From the NCBI RefSeq assembly GCF_025264685.1, contig NZ_CP073721.1, positions 7,829,501-7,893,500 of the forward strand: 64,000 bases of DNA, given 5' to 3'. The notes below the pieces were generated by a model. The model was not told the DNA's origin. It ran no database searches and was given only the letters and a program-made list of their open reading frames with translations. Source of the stretch: Dactylosporangium roseum (lineage in GTDB: Bacteria > Actinomycetota > Actinomycetes > Mycobacteriales > Micromonosporaceae). Shown one piece after another: positions 18,753 through 26,901 of this stretch. The stretch's first letter is position 1. The number at the start of each line of letters is the position of its first letter. The position numbers were made by a program, and so were the translations under genes.

Positions 18753-18885
18753 TACCTGTATCGTGGGCGCTTGGCAGGCATGTCTGGGGGTATCTGACGG
18801 TGGTGAGCACCAAGCACGCGCACAGCACGGCCGCGCCGTCACGGTGCCACCGGCTCGGGCCACCCACCGTTTTCGGCGACCCAAC

Positions 18886-19674
18886 GTGACCGCGCTCATC
18901 AGTCGCGGCTCGGCCGAGCCGCTGGCACCCGTCGTGGCGACCCTGGCCGCCTTACAGCACCGGCACGGCAAAGATTCACTCCAGGGGCTGGTGCCCGGAC
19001 TCGTCGCCGGACCGGCGCAGGGCTGGCACAGCGCGGGTGAGCTCCGGGTCCCCGATCTGCTGGACACCGCGGCCCGGCGCTGGAGCGCGCAGCCGCACGC
19101 CGCCGCCGCGCTCGCGTGGAAGTGCTACTCCTACTGGCTGGCGCTGCCGGCCGTCCTCGGCTTCGCCGCCTCCCGACGCGTGCCGCTGATGACGCCCGAT
19201 CACGTGCTGGTGCGCTACTCGCCGAATCAGCCCTTCCTCACCTTGGCGCTGCACGACCCGGTGACCGCGGTGCTGGCGACCGACCCGGTCGTCACCACCG
19301 ACACGCCCGGCCTGCTCATCGTCGACGACGAGGAAGAACTGCTCGGCGTGCTGCGCCGGTCGCTGGTCGACGCGCACCTCGACCCGCTGATCGACGAGTT
19401 CCACAAACACGTCCGCATCGGCCGGCGCACGCTGTGGGGCTCGGTCGCCTCCGGCGTCGCCTACGGCCTGTCGCGCGCCGGCGACTCCCTGCCCGGCCCT
19501 ACGATCGACATCGCACGCCGGGTCCTCACCGTGCTCGACGCCGAGTCGCTGGTCGACCTGGCGGAACGACCCGGCGGCGGCCTCGACATTCAGCGCCGCA
19601 CCTGCTGTTTGGCCTTCACCCTGCCGACACCGAAAGTGTGCAGCACCTGCTGCATCCAGCAGCAACTGCCGTAG
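18886..19674 (+). CDS. FhuF-like ferric-siderophore reductase family, [2Fe-2S] C-terminus
   Basis: About 262 residues from the GTG I prefer. The last 25 residues carry 'RTCCLAFTLPTPKVCSTCCIQ' (abbreviated), the Cys-Cys-x(n)-Cys-x2-Cys pattern that binds the unusual [2Fe-2S] cluster of FhuF. The middle has 'WKCYSYWLALPAVLGFAASRR', as in FhuF/IucA-C-terminal-like proteins. The frame stays open back to GTG 18763, but that codon lies only 10 bp after the iron box. No start has a strong ribosome site, so the start is uncertain. Predicted role: reductive release of iron from siderophores in the cytoplasm. Confidence 0.78.
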   Translation: MTALISRGSAEPLAPVVATLAALQHRHGKDSLQGLVPGLVAGPAQGWHSAGELRVPDLLDTAARRWSAQPHAAAALAWKCYSYWLALPAVLGFAASRRVPLMTPDHVLVRYSPNQPFLTLALHDPVTAVLATDPVVTTDTPGLLIVDDEEELLGVLRRSLVDAHLDPLIDEFHKHVRIGRRTLWGSVASGVAYGLSRAGDSLPGPTIDIARRVLTVLDAESLVDLAERPGGGLDIQRRTCCLAFTLPTPKVCSTCCIQQQLP

Positions 19675-19716
19675 TTCCGGGATCTCGGCGCGCGGCGTTC
19701 CTGCGGACCGCGTAAT

Positions 19717-20604
19717 TTGAAGACCATCAGCGAGAGCATTTCGACCAAGCACACCAGGCACGTCCGCCTGGGCGATCACCTCTGCCTGCCGTTCGCCAGT
19801 GACGTCGAGCAGCGTGAGGTGGTGTCCGCGTACATCGCCGACGGGCTGACCCGCGGCGAACGGGTGCTCTACTACTCGGACAAGACCGCACCCGACGCCA
19901 TCGACGCGTGGCTCGACCCGCGGGGCATCGACGGCGCGCTCGCCATCGCCCGTGGCCAGCTCAAGGTGCGTCCGGCCAGCGAGGCGACGTTCGACCCGGT
20001 CGACCTCGTCGACGGCATCCAACACGCGATCCGCGAGGCCCGGGTCGCCGGCTTCCAGGGACTGCGGCTCACCGGCGAGATGAGCTGGGCACTGCGCAGC
20101 CTGCCGGACACTGTGCGGCTGCACGAGTACGAGTCCGGCGTCGCCTCGACGGTCGTGGAGTCGGGTGACCTGGCGGCGATCTGCCAGTACGACGAACGGC
20201 TCTTCGAACGGGCCGACATGACCGGCCTGGTGGCCTGCCACACCAGCGTCGTGCGCATCGACCCGCTCCACGACGACCGGCGGCTGCGCATCGTCCCCAC
20301 CTTCTCCCCGCGCGGTCTCAAGGTCGCCGGCACCGTCGACGACGCGACCGCCGGAGCCTTCGCCGACGCGCTCGCGCAGGCCGGGGCCTGGACCACCGCC
20401 GAGCCGGTGATCGCGCTCGACCTCGCCGACCTCCAGTTCATCGACGTGGCCGGCATCCGGGCCATGGTCCGTTTCGCCGAGTCGATCGCGCCAGAACGCA
20501 AGCTGCTGGTTCGCCACCTGTCGCCGACCCTGCGCAAGGTGCTGCGCATCGTCGGCTGGGACGCGACGCCCGGCCTGTCCTTCGACGGGGAGCCGACGTG
20601 CTGA
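19717..20604 (+). CDS. MEDS-domain sensor fused to STAS anti-sigma-factor antagonist domain
   Basis: 295 residues. MEDS domain (about 15-185): 'HVRLGDHLCLPFASDVEQREVVSAYIADGL' start (excerpt), 'VLYYSDK', 'LRLTGEMSWAL'. STAS domain (about 205-285) with 'VIALDLADLQFIDVAGIRAMVRFA', where Asp-Val-Ala-Gly replaces the usual Asp-Ser-x-Gly, so the phosphorylatable Ser appears to be absent. TTG start with no good ribosome site; the true start is uncertain. It overlaps the next gene by 7 nt, making a two-gene signalling operon. Confidence 0.85.
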   Translation: MKTISESISTKHTRHVRLGDHLCLPFASDVEQREVVSAYIADGLTRGERVLYYSDKTAPDAIDAWLDPRGIDGALAIARGQLKVRPASEATFDPVDLVDGIQHAIREARVAGFQGLRLTGEMSWALRSLPDTVRLHEYESGVASTVVESGDLAAICQYDERLFERADMTGLVACHTSVVRIDPLHDDRRLRIVPTFSPRGLKVAGTVDDATAGAFADALAQAGAWTTAEPVIALDLADLQFIDVAGIRAMVRFAESIAPERKLLVRHLSPTLRKVLRIVGWDATPGLSFDGEPTC

Positions 20605-21521
20605 TCCATCAGGCACTGCTGTTCGACTCCCCGTCGACGTTCCTCGCCGCCGCCGTGCCCTTCGTGACCGAGGGCCTGCACCGAGGCGACACGGTCGTCG
20701 CGGCGACCTCGTCCGACAACACCGAGCTCTTGCGCGACCACCTCGACCACGGCACCGCCTCCGAGGTCACGTTCCTGTCGCCGACGAACTGGTTCGACTC
20801 GCCGGGCCGCACCCTCAACGCCCACCACCGCCGCATCGACGCCCTGCGCGGCGACAGGGGCATCCTGCGGGTCCTCGGCGAGCCCGTGTGGACCGGGCTC
20901 GACGATCTGGAGACGGCGGAGTGGGGCCGCTACGAGTCGGTCATGAACGTCGCGCTCGCAAGCTCCCGCGCCTGGGTCATGTGCGGCTACGACAGTCGCA
21001 CCCTGCCTCCCGCGATCGTGGACGACGCCCGGCGCACCCATCCCGAGCTGGCCGTCGGCACCGGCAGCGAGAGCAGCAGCACGTACGCCGACCCGGCCTA
21101 CTACTACACCGAGCACAACGCGCCGCTGATCGCGCGCCCCGACCACGACGTCGAATGGTTGCCGATCTTCGGTGACCTCGCGCCGGTCCGGCAGTTCGTC
21201 GCCGACCACGCGGTCCGCATGGGCGTCCCGGCGGCCCGGCTCGACGACCTCACGCTCGCGGTCAACGAGGTGGCGACCAACGCGCTGCGCCACGGTGCCG
21301 GCCACGGCGAGGCCCGGATGTGGGCCACGGACCGGCGGGTCGTCTGCGAGGTCGTCGACCCGGGCGTGGCGGCGGGCAACTTCCTCGGCTTCCTCCGCGC
21401 CGATCCGCAGGCGGGCAAGGGGCACGGGCTGTGGATCGCCCGCCAGATCTGCGACCTGCTGGAGATGCGCACGGATGAGGCCGGGACGACGGTACGGCTG
21501 CACATACGGCGCTCGTCGTAG
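20598..21521 (+). CDS. MEDS-domain sensor fused to anti-sigma-factor-like HATPase
   Basis: 307 residues. MEDS domain (about 1-180) with 'FVTEGLHRGDTVVAATSS' and a late 'YYTEHNAPLIARPDHD'. HATPase_c of the RsbW type (about 190-305): N-box 'LTLAVNEVATNALRHG' near 220-235, G-box 'GKGHGLWIARQICD' near 272-285. RsbW-like ATPases bind sigma factors or their antagonists, so this is the natural partner of the preceding MEDS-STAS protein. Cognate sigma factor not in the window. Confidence 0.86.
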   Translation: MLIHQALLFDSPSTFLAAAVPFVTEGLHRGDTVVAATSSDNTELLRDHLDHGTASEVTFLSPTNWFDSPGRTLNAHHRRIDALRGDRGILRVLGEPVWTGLDDLETAEWGRYESVMNVALASSRAWVMCGYDSRTLPPAIVDDARRTHPELAVGTGSESSSTYADPAYYYTEHNAPLIARPDHDVEWLPIFGDLAPVRQFVADHAVRMGVPAARLDDLTLAVNEVATNALRHGAGHGEARMWATDRRVVCEVVDPGVAAGNFLGFLRADPQAGKGHGLWIARQICDLLEMRTDEAGTTVRLHIRRSS

Positions 21522-21532
21522 GCTGCCCTGCG

Positions 21533-22054
21533 ATGGACACACGGTTCAGCGAGGACTTCGAGCTCGAGGGCGAGCCGGAGCGCGAGTTCCATCCGGGGAT
21601 CGCCAACCGCATGGCGCACAAGACGGTCGCCGCCGGAGCCGTCATCCGCGACCCGGACGACCGGATCCTGTTCGTCGTGCCGAACTACAAGCCGTACCTC
21701 GACCTCCCGGGCGGCATCGTCGAGACGGGCGAGCCGCCCTCCGAGGCGTGCCGCCGGGAGGTGCTCGAGGAGGTCGGGCTCGACCTGTCGATCCGACGCC
21801 TGCTGGTCGTGGACTGGACGCCGGGGCGCGGGCCGTGGAGCGACCAGGTGCAGTTCGTCTTCGACGGCGGCGTGATCCCGGCCGGCACAGCGCTGCGCCC
21901 GCAGGCGTCGGAGCTCACCGGTGTGCGATGGTCGTCCCCGGCGGACGCGCATCTGCGCGCGTCGCTGCGCCGGCGCCTGTCACTGGCCCTGATCGCACTG
22001 GAGACCGGTGCGGTCTTCCACGCCGAGTTCGGTCACCTGCTCACCACACCGTGA
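21533..22054 (+). CDS. NUDIX hydrolase
   Basis: 173 residues. The Nudix box reads GG-IVETG-E-PPSEACR-REVLEEVGL at about residues 62-84, matching GX5EX7REUXEEXGU. Preceded by 'AAGAVIRDPDDRILFVVPNYKPYLDLPGG'-type strands (excerpt). It hydrolyses a nucleoside diphosphate linked to X; substrate not predictable. It starts 11 nt after the MEDS-HATPase gene, so it may be cotranscribed. Confidence 0.9.
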   Translation: MDTRFSEDFELEGEPEREFHPGIANRMAHKTVAAGAVIRDPDDRILFVVPNYKPYLDLPGGIVETGEPPSEACRREVLEEVGLDLSIRRLLVVDWTPGRGPWSDQVQFVFDGGVIPAGTALRPQASELTGVRWSSPADAHLRASLRRRLSLALIALETGAVFHAEFGHLLTTP

Positions 22055-22249
22055 TCAGACACTCACCTGCGCTCGGGGGAGTCCGGACGGCTCGACCGGC
22101 CCCTGAGTTACTCGGGGTCTCACACCCCAAGGCCGCGAAGCTGAGCCCCACAGTCTCTGACCGACCCTGACAAGATCGAAATTCGGGCGCGGGCGTCGCC
22201 GCCGAGGCGCGCCGGCCGGCTCGATCCGCCGCCGCCGGACCGCTCGATC

Positions 22250-22307
22250 CCATGATCATGGGAAGGATGTGGCTGCCCCGCTAGCTAGAGGTTTCCCATG
22301 ATCATGG
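22250..22307. repeat. Inverted repeat of self-palindromic arms CCATGATCATGGGAA
   Basis: CCATGATCATGGGAA (22250-22264) pairs perfectly with TTCCCATGATCATGG (22293-22307) across a 28-nt loop. Each arm is itself a palindrome around ATGATCAT. It lies in the 490-bp gap between two convergent genes (22055-22544), which holds no gene I can support. It may be a dispersed palindromic unit or a bidirectional terminator. Confidence 0.6.
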
Positions 22308-22481
22308 AGCCGCCCGGACCGGAACACGCTGTCCCAGGTCCAGCGGCGACCACGAGCGGCAGACACCCGCCCGAACGACTGTGCGTCACCATCCCGTAGC
22401 GCAACACCGGGACTGACGGACGGTCGCACGGCTTGTCTACGCGGCCTTTGTCTCACACCCACCGGGGCATAGACGTTGGCC

Positions 22482-22527
22482 GTGGAGACGTCCCGCGCCG
22501 GTGCGACGGCGCGGGGGTGGTCTCCAC
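22482..22527 (-). terminator. Terminator-like hairpin after the Gly/Tyr-rich membrane protein gene
   Basis: GTGGAGAC-CCCGCGCC pairs with GGCGCGGG-GTCTCCAC (arms 22482-22499 and 22508-22527, small internal bulge, 8-nt loop). It lies 17 bp beyond the stop of the leftward gene at 22545. No U-tract, as is common in high-GC actinobacteria. Confidence 0.7.
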
Positions 22528-22544
22528 GGCCGGCTGATTTCAGG

Positions 22545-24524
22545 TCAGTCGTCCAACCAGTCGAGCGAGCGGCGGTTGCCGTTGCCGCGCTGCGAGCGGG
22601 CGCCGTCGTCGCCGGCGCCGTTGGCGTTGCCGTAACCGCCACGCTGCTCGTAGTCACCGCCGCCGTTGTAGCCGTTGCCGGCCCGCGGCGGCTCGGGCCG
22701 CTCGTAGCCGTCGCGCTCGTAGCCAGCGGCCGGCTCGTACCCACCGCGCTGCTCGTAGCCGCCACGACCGGCATACGGGCCGTCGTAGTCACCGCCGCCG
22801 TTGTAGCCGTTGCCGGCGCTCGGGCCGTAACCGTCACCCGCGCTCGGGCCGTAGCCGTTGCCGGCGCTCGGTCCGTAACCGTCGCCCGCGCTGGGGCCGT
22901 AGCCGTTGTCACCGCCGTAGCCGCCCTGGCCACCGGATCCGCCGGGGCCGTAGCCGCCCGCCGCGGGGCCGCCGTAACCGCCGCCCTGGCCGTAGCCGCC
23001 GTGGGCACCGCCGGCACCCGGGCCGCCGCCGTAACCACCGCCTGCCGACGGACCGTCGGCGTCGTAACCGTTGGCCTGGCCGCCGTAACCGCCGCCACCG
23101 CCGTAGTTGCCGGCGTCCGGCTCGTACCGCTGGGTCGCCTCACCGTATCCGCCGCCCGCGCCCGCACCGGCGCTGTAGCCCGGATCGTAGGGGTCGACCG
23201 GCGGGCGGGACGCCGGGCCGTAGCCACCCCGGTCGTTGTAACCACCGGCGTCGTTGTAGCCACCGCCGGCCGCGGGGCCATAGCCCTGGGCGGGCGGCGG
23301 GGATGCGGCGAACCCGCCTGTGCGGGGCGGTGGCGCGCCATATGGGTCCGGTGGCACGTCGAAGTCGTTGAAGCCGCCGGGTCGCACGATCGCGGTCGCG
23401 TCGTTGGCGGTACCCCGGTTGATCATCGTCGGGGCACCCATGGCACCGACCATGGTCGGGTCGGCCTGCGGTGCGCGGTAGCCGGGACGCTGGCCGCCGG
23501 GGCCGCCGCGCCGCGGGGCCGCCTCGTCGACGTCGTCGTCGTCATCGTCGCCGCCGCGACGACGCAGGAGCAGCACGATCGCCACGATGCCGAAGATCAC
23601 CAGCAGCGCGCCCAGCGCGATGAGGATCCAGGAGTAGCTGGTGCCGCCGTCGCCGGAGGTCTTGGTCGTGTTGTCCGGCGCGGCGACGCCACCGGTCGCC
23701 GTAGTGTCCGGCGTCGCGTCACCGGCGCTGGGCAACGGGGCGGCCGACTCACTCGGGGCGAGCGGAGCCAGCGGGATCTTCGGCATGGTCACGGACCTGC
23801 CGGCGGCGCCGGTGGCCTCCTTCTGACCGTTCGAATACCCATCGAATCCGGCGCTCACCGTGATGGTGCCCGGGGCGATCACGTTGCTCTCGTTGCCGAC
23901 GAACCGGTATCGCCCGTTGTTGTCCGACTGCGTCGTGCGGCTCTTGCCCGCGCCGTCCTGCATGACGACTTGCGCACCCTTGATCGCGTTGCCGGTCGTG
24001 GAGTCAGAGACGGTGCCGGAGACCTCGGTGACGGTCTGCGCACCTTGCGTGGGCTGCGCGTTCGACTTCAGGGTGGCGGTGAAGTTCTTGGTTTCGGAGC
24101 CACCGTTGGTAAGAATGACCTTGCCGGCGCCCTGCTTGGACTGGCCGGCCGGAATTGTGCTCTGCGCCGGCGGCTTGACCCCGATCGGCAAGTTCTTCTT
24201 GTCGCCGTCTGAAAGGGTGGCCAACGTACACGTCAGATGAGTGCCACTTCCGCTGCACTCTTCCGGCTTGTTGTCGACCGCCAACTGCATGTCGCCCGGC
24301 AGATCGAAGGTGAACGAAACGCCGATAGCCGGCGTGTCACCCGTGTTCTCCACCACAACGTTCACCGGCTGAGCACCGCCGCCCACAGTGAGCGTCACAT
24401 CACTGACGCTCACTGTTACCTTGGCCGCCGCGAACGCCGGTGTTGCCACGCCGAGCAGAGCACCTGCCGCCAGAACAGCCACCGCCCCTGCTCGCAGCAG
24501 CAGGGCTCGTCGGTGCGCAGTCAC
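22545..24524 (-). CDS. Single-pass membrane protein: CARDB/DUF11-like and carboxypeptidase-regulatory-like ectodomain, Gly/Tyr-rich cytoplasmic tail
   Basis: 659 residues from GTG 24524, which has GGAGG about 9 nt upstream. Signal peptide (residues about 1-32, '...LGVATPAFA'). The ectodomain has a DUF11/CARDB-like fold ('VSVSDVTLTVGGGAQPVNVVVENTGDTPA', excerpt) and then a carboxypeptidase-regulatory-like beta domain ('SGTVSDSTTGNAIKGAQVVMQDG', excerpt). A Pro/Ala/Thr stalk and membrane helix follow ('WILIALGALLVIFGIVAIVLLL', about residues 295-317), then 'RRRGGDDDDDDVDE'. The last 300 residues are almost entirely G, Y, P, A, N and D, with repeats such as 'GYGPSAGDGYGPSAGNGY'. The topology predicts the repeats in the cytoplasm. 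No enzyme motif. Confidence 0.85.
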   Translation of the reverse strand: MTAHRRALLLRAGAVAVLAAGALLGVATPAFAAAKVTVSVSDVTLTVGGGAQPVNVVVENTGDTPAIGVSFTFDLPGDMQLAVDNKPEECSGSGTHLTCTLATLSDGDKKNLPIGVKPPAQSTIPAGQSKQGAGKVILTNGGSETKNFTATLKSNAQPTQGAQTVTEVSGTVSDSTTGNAIKGAQVVMQDGAGKSRTTQSDNNGRYRFVGNESNVIAPGTITVSAGFDGYSNGQKEATGAAGRSVTMPKIPLAPLAPSESAAPLPSAGDATPDTTATGGVAAPDNTTKTSGDGGTSYSWILIALGALLVIFGIVAIVLLLRRRGGDDDDDDVDEAAPRRGGPGGQRPGYRAPQADPTMVGAMGAPTMINRGTANDATAIVRPGGFNDFDVPPDPYGAPPPRTGGFAASPPPAQGYGPAAGGGYNDAGGYNDRGGYGPASRPPVDPYDPGYSAGAGAGGGYGEATQRYEPDAGNYGGGGGYGGQANGYDADGPSAGGGYGGGPGAGGAHGGYGQGGGYGGPAAGGYGPGGSGGQGGYGGDNGYGPSAGDGYGPSAGNGYGPSAGDGYGPSAGNGYNGGGDYDGPYAGRGGYEQRGGYEPAAGYERDGYERPEPPRAGNGYNGGGDYEQRGGYGNANGAGDDGARSQRGNGNRRSLDWLDD

Positions 24525-24709
24525 GTCCACACCCCTCCGGATCTTGACTTTCACCCGAGCGTCGCTGCCGAGCATGTCTGTCGATGGTCCAACATGCGAG
24601 CGAGACTCGCCTTGCATGGTGCGCCGCAGCAAACTATGCCTTGTCCAGAGGGGTCGGCGAAAGGCGGACGGTGTTGCGACCGTCGCGGTGGCGGTCGTAT
24701 CGTCCCGAC

Positions 24710-25063
24710 ATGTCCAATGCGCACCGATATTCCGACACGGTGCAGACCGTCCTAGATGCACTGAACGGCGGGCTCGTTCCCGACCGGCTCGCCCTGCGTG
24801 ACGCCGTTCGAGAACTCCTCGGCGACCTGCGGTCCCGCGCACCGGGACGTTCGGTGGAGGTCCGCGTTCCTCCATACGGCGCGATTCAGTGCATCGAGGG
24901 TCCGAGACACACGAGAGGTACGCCACCCAACGTCGTGGAGACCGACCCCACCACGTGGCTCGAGATCGCCACGGGTCGGAAATCGTGGCACGAAGCCGTC
25001 ACGGCGGGGAAGATCCGCGCGAGCGGGGTTCGAGCTGATTTATCCCCCTATCTGCCCTTGTAG
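24710..25063 (+). CDS. Sterol carrier family (SCP-like) protein
   Basis: 117 residues: 'LRDAVRELLGDLRSRAPGRSVEVRVPPYGAIQCIEGPRHTRGTPPNVVETDPTTWLEIATGRKSWHEAV' (excerpted) is the actinobacterial SCP2-like pattern, ending 'GKIRASGVRADLSPYLPL'. The family binds lipids or acts as an accessory small-molecule-binding domain. It sits directly upstream of purF, its usual chromosomal neighbour in actinobacteria. ATG 24710 has no obvious ribosome site, so it may be leaderless. Confidence 0.78.
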   Translation: MSNAHRYSDTVQTVLDALNGGLVPDRLALRDAVRELLGDLRSRAPGRSVEVRVPPYGAIQCIEGPRHTRGTPPNVVETDPTTWLEIATGRKSWHEAVTAGKIRASGVRADLSPYLPL

Positions 25064-25286
25064 CCCGGCAGACCGTGGGGCAGACTGGCGACAAACCGCG
25101 TGCGTTCTGTGGCTGTCCGTCAGGCCTGAAACCTCGCGTACACTGTGTTCCGCGACGGCGACCAGACCGCGGCGTCGGACCGCCGCCCGGCCGACCAGTT
25201 CTCCCCGGCGAGACATGGGCGAGACGCAGCCAGTTTCTTCCGAAGACCATCCCAAATCCGGCCAACTGCGACGACAGGAGCGGCAC

Positions 25287-26846
25287 GTGCCCCGAGGCGA
25301 TGGCCGGTTGAGCCACGAGCTCGACCCCCAGCGTCCAGGTCCCCAAGACAAGTGCGGTGTGTTCGGCGTCTGGGCGCCGGGCGAAGAGGTCGCGAAGATG
25401 ACCTACTACGGGCTGTATGCACTACAGCACCGTGGGCAGGAAGCGGCCGGCATCGCGGTCTCGGACGGATCCGGTGTGGTCGTCTACAAGGATCTCGGCC
25501 TGGTGTCCCAGGTCTTCGACGAGCCGACGCTCGCGAGCCTGCGCGGTCACATCGCGATCGGACACACACGCTATTCGACCACCGGCGGCTCCACGTGGGA
25601 GAACGCCCAGCCCACACTGCGGTCCACCGCCGCGGGCGGCGACCGGGCCGGCACGACGATCGCGCTCGCGCACAACGGCAACCTGGTCAACACCGCCGAG
25701 CTGGCCCGCCGCGTGGCCGACCTGGGCGAGCGCGACGCGATCAACTCGACCAACGACACCGCGCTCGTGACCGCACTGCTCGCCGCCCGTCCCGACCTGT
25801 CCGTCGAGGCCGCGGCACTGGAGGTCCTGCCGACACTGCGCGGCGCGTTCAGCTTCGTCTTCATGGACGAGGACACGCTGTATGCGGCCCGTGACGTCAA
25901 CGGCGTCCGCCCGCTCGTCCTGGGCCGCCTGGAGCGCGGCTGGGTGGTCGCGAGCGAGACCGCCGCCCTCGACATCGTCGGCGCGAGCATCGTGCGCGAG
26001 ATCGAGCCGGGCGAGCTGATCGCCATCGACGAGCACGGCCTGCGGTCCAGCCGGTTCGGCACCCCGGACCCGAAGGGCTGCCTGTTCGAATACGTCTACC
26101 TGGCCCGCCCCGACACCACGATCGTCGGGCGCAACGTGCACGCCGCGCGCGTCGCGATCGGCCGGGCCCTCGCCCGGGAGCACCCGGTCGAGGCCGACAT
26201 GGTCATCCCGGTGCCGGAGTCGGGCACACCCGCCGCGATCGGTTACGCGACCGAGTCGGGCATCCCGTTCGGCCACGGCCTGATCAAGAACGCATACGTC
26301 GGGCGCACCTTCATCCAGCCGTCGCAGACGATCCGGCAGTTGGGCATCCGGCTCAAGCTCAACCCGCTGCGCGACAACGTGCGGGGCAAGCGGCTGGTCG
26401 TCGTCGACGACTCGATCGTGCGCGGCAACACTCAGCGTGCGATCGTGCGCATGCTGCGCGAAGCTGGAGCGATCGAAGTCCACGTGCGCATCTCCTCCCC
26501 GCCGGTCAAGTGGCCGTGCTTCTACGGCATCGACTTCGCCACACGGGCGGAGTTGCTGGCCAACGGCCTCGACCTGGAGGGCATCCGCCGGTCGATCGGC
26601 GCGGACTCGCTCGGCTACGTCTCACTGGCCGGCCTGGTCGCGGCGACCGAGCAGCCGGCGTCCCGGCTGTGCAGCGCCTGCTTCGACGGGCAGTATCCGA
26701 TCGAGCTTCCCGCTGACAACGTGATCGGCAAACACGTCCTGGAAGGTGTCGCGCGCGCTGCGGGGGCCGCGCCGACCACGACCGACGGCGGCTCGGTGAG
26801 TGTCGCCGCCAGTCCGGGTGGCGCGGGCGCACTGCTGCGCCCGTGA
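25287..26846 (+). CDS. purF: Amidophosphoribosyltransferase
   Basis: 519 residues. Catalyses the first committed step of purine synthesis (PRPP + Gln to phosphoribosylamine). The N-terminal nucleophile is Cys23 in 'KCGVFGVWAPGEE', so a 22-residue propeptide must be removed. The glutaminase domain runs to about 250, with 'GHTRYSTTGGS' and 'AHNGNLVN'. The PRTase domain has the PRPP loop 'RLVVVDDSIVRGNTQRAIV'. A C-terminal Cys set ('RLCSACFDGQYP') suits the Fe-S type enzyme. GTG 25287 is set by AGGAG at 25276-25280. purM follows. Confidence 0.97.
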   Translation: MPRGDGRLSHELDPQRPGPQDKCGVFGVWAPGEEVAKMTYYGLYALQHRGQEAAGIAVSDGSGVVVYKDLGLVSQVFDEPTLASLRGHIAIGHTRYSTTGGSTWENAQPTLRSTAAGGDRAGTTIALAHNGNLVNTAELARRVADLGERDAINSTNDTALVTALLAARPDLSVEAAALEVLPTLRGAFSFVFMDEDTLYAARDVNGVRPLVLGRLERGWVVASETAALDIVGASIVREIEPGELIAIDEHGLRSSRFGTPDPKGCLFEYVYLARPDTTIVGRNVHAARVAIGRALAREHPVEADMVIPVPESGTPAAIGYATESGIPFGHGLIKNAYVGRTFIQPSQTIRQLGIRLKLNPLRDNVRGKRLVVVDDSIVRGNTQRAIVRMLREAGAIEVHVRISSPPVKWPCFYGIDFATRAELLANGLDLEGIRRSIGADSLGYVSLAGLVAATEQPASRLCSACFDGQYPIELPADNVIGKHVLEGVARAAGAAPTTTDGGSVSVAASPGGAGALLRP

Positions 26847-26901
26847 CCCACCCACCCGAAGCAAGTGCGGTGGCCGCCGCGAGGCAATCAAAGGGGAGAA
26901 A

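Noticed and set aside
22800..23300. Regularly spaced repeats resembling a CRISPR array
   Set aside because: The repeats are in frame and encode GYGPSAG-type residues in a membrane protein tail; no spacers and no cas genes.
22256..24212. Open frames with Ala/Thr/Val repeats opposite and alongside the Gly/Tyr-rich gene
   Set aside because: They result from reading the GGY-type codon repeats in other frames; no start signals.
25063..25286. Possible purine-related riboswitch before purF
   Set aside because: I could not find a ZTP or guanine riboswitch core; a TACACT box at about 25138-25143 may be a -10 element but is not decisive.
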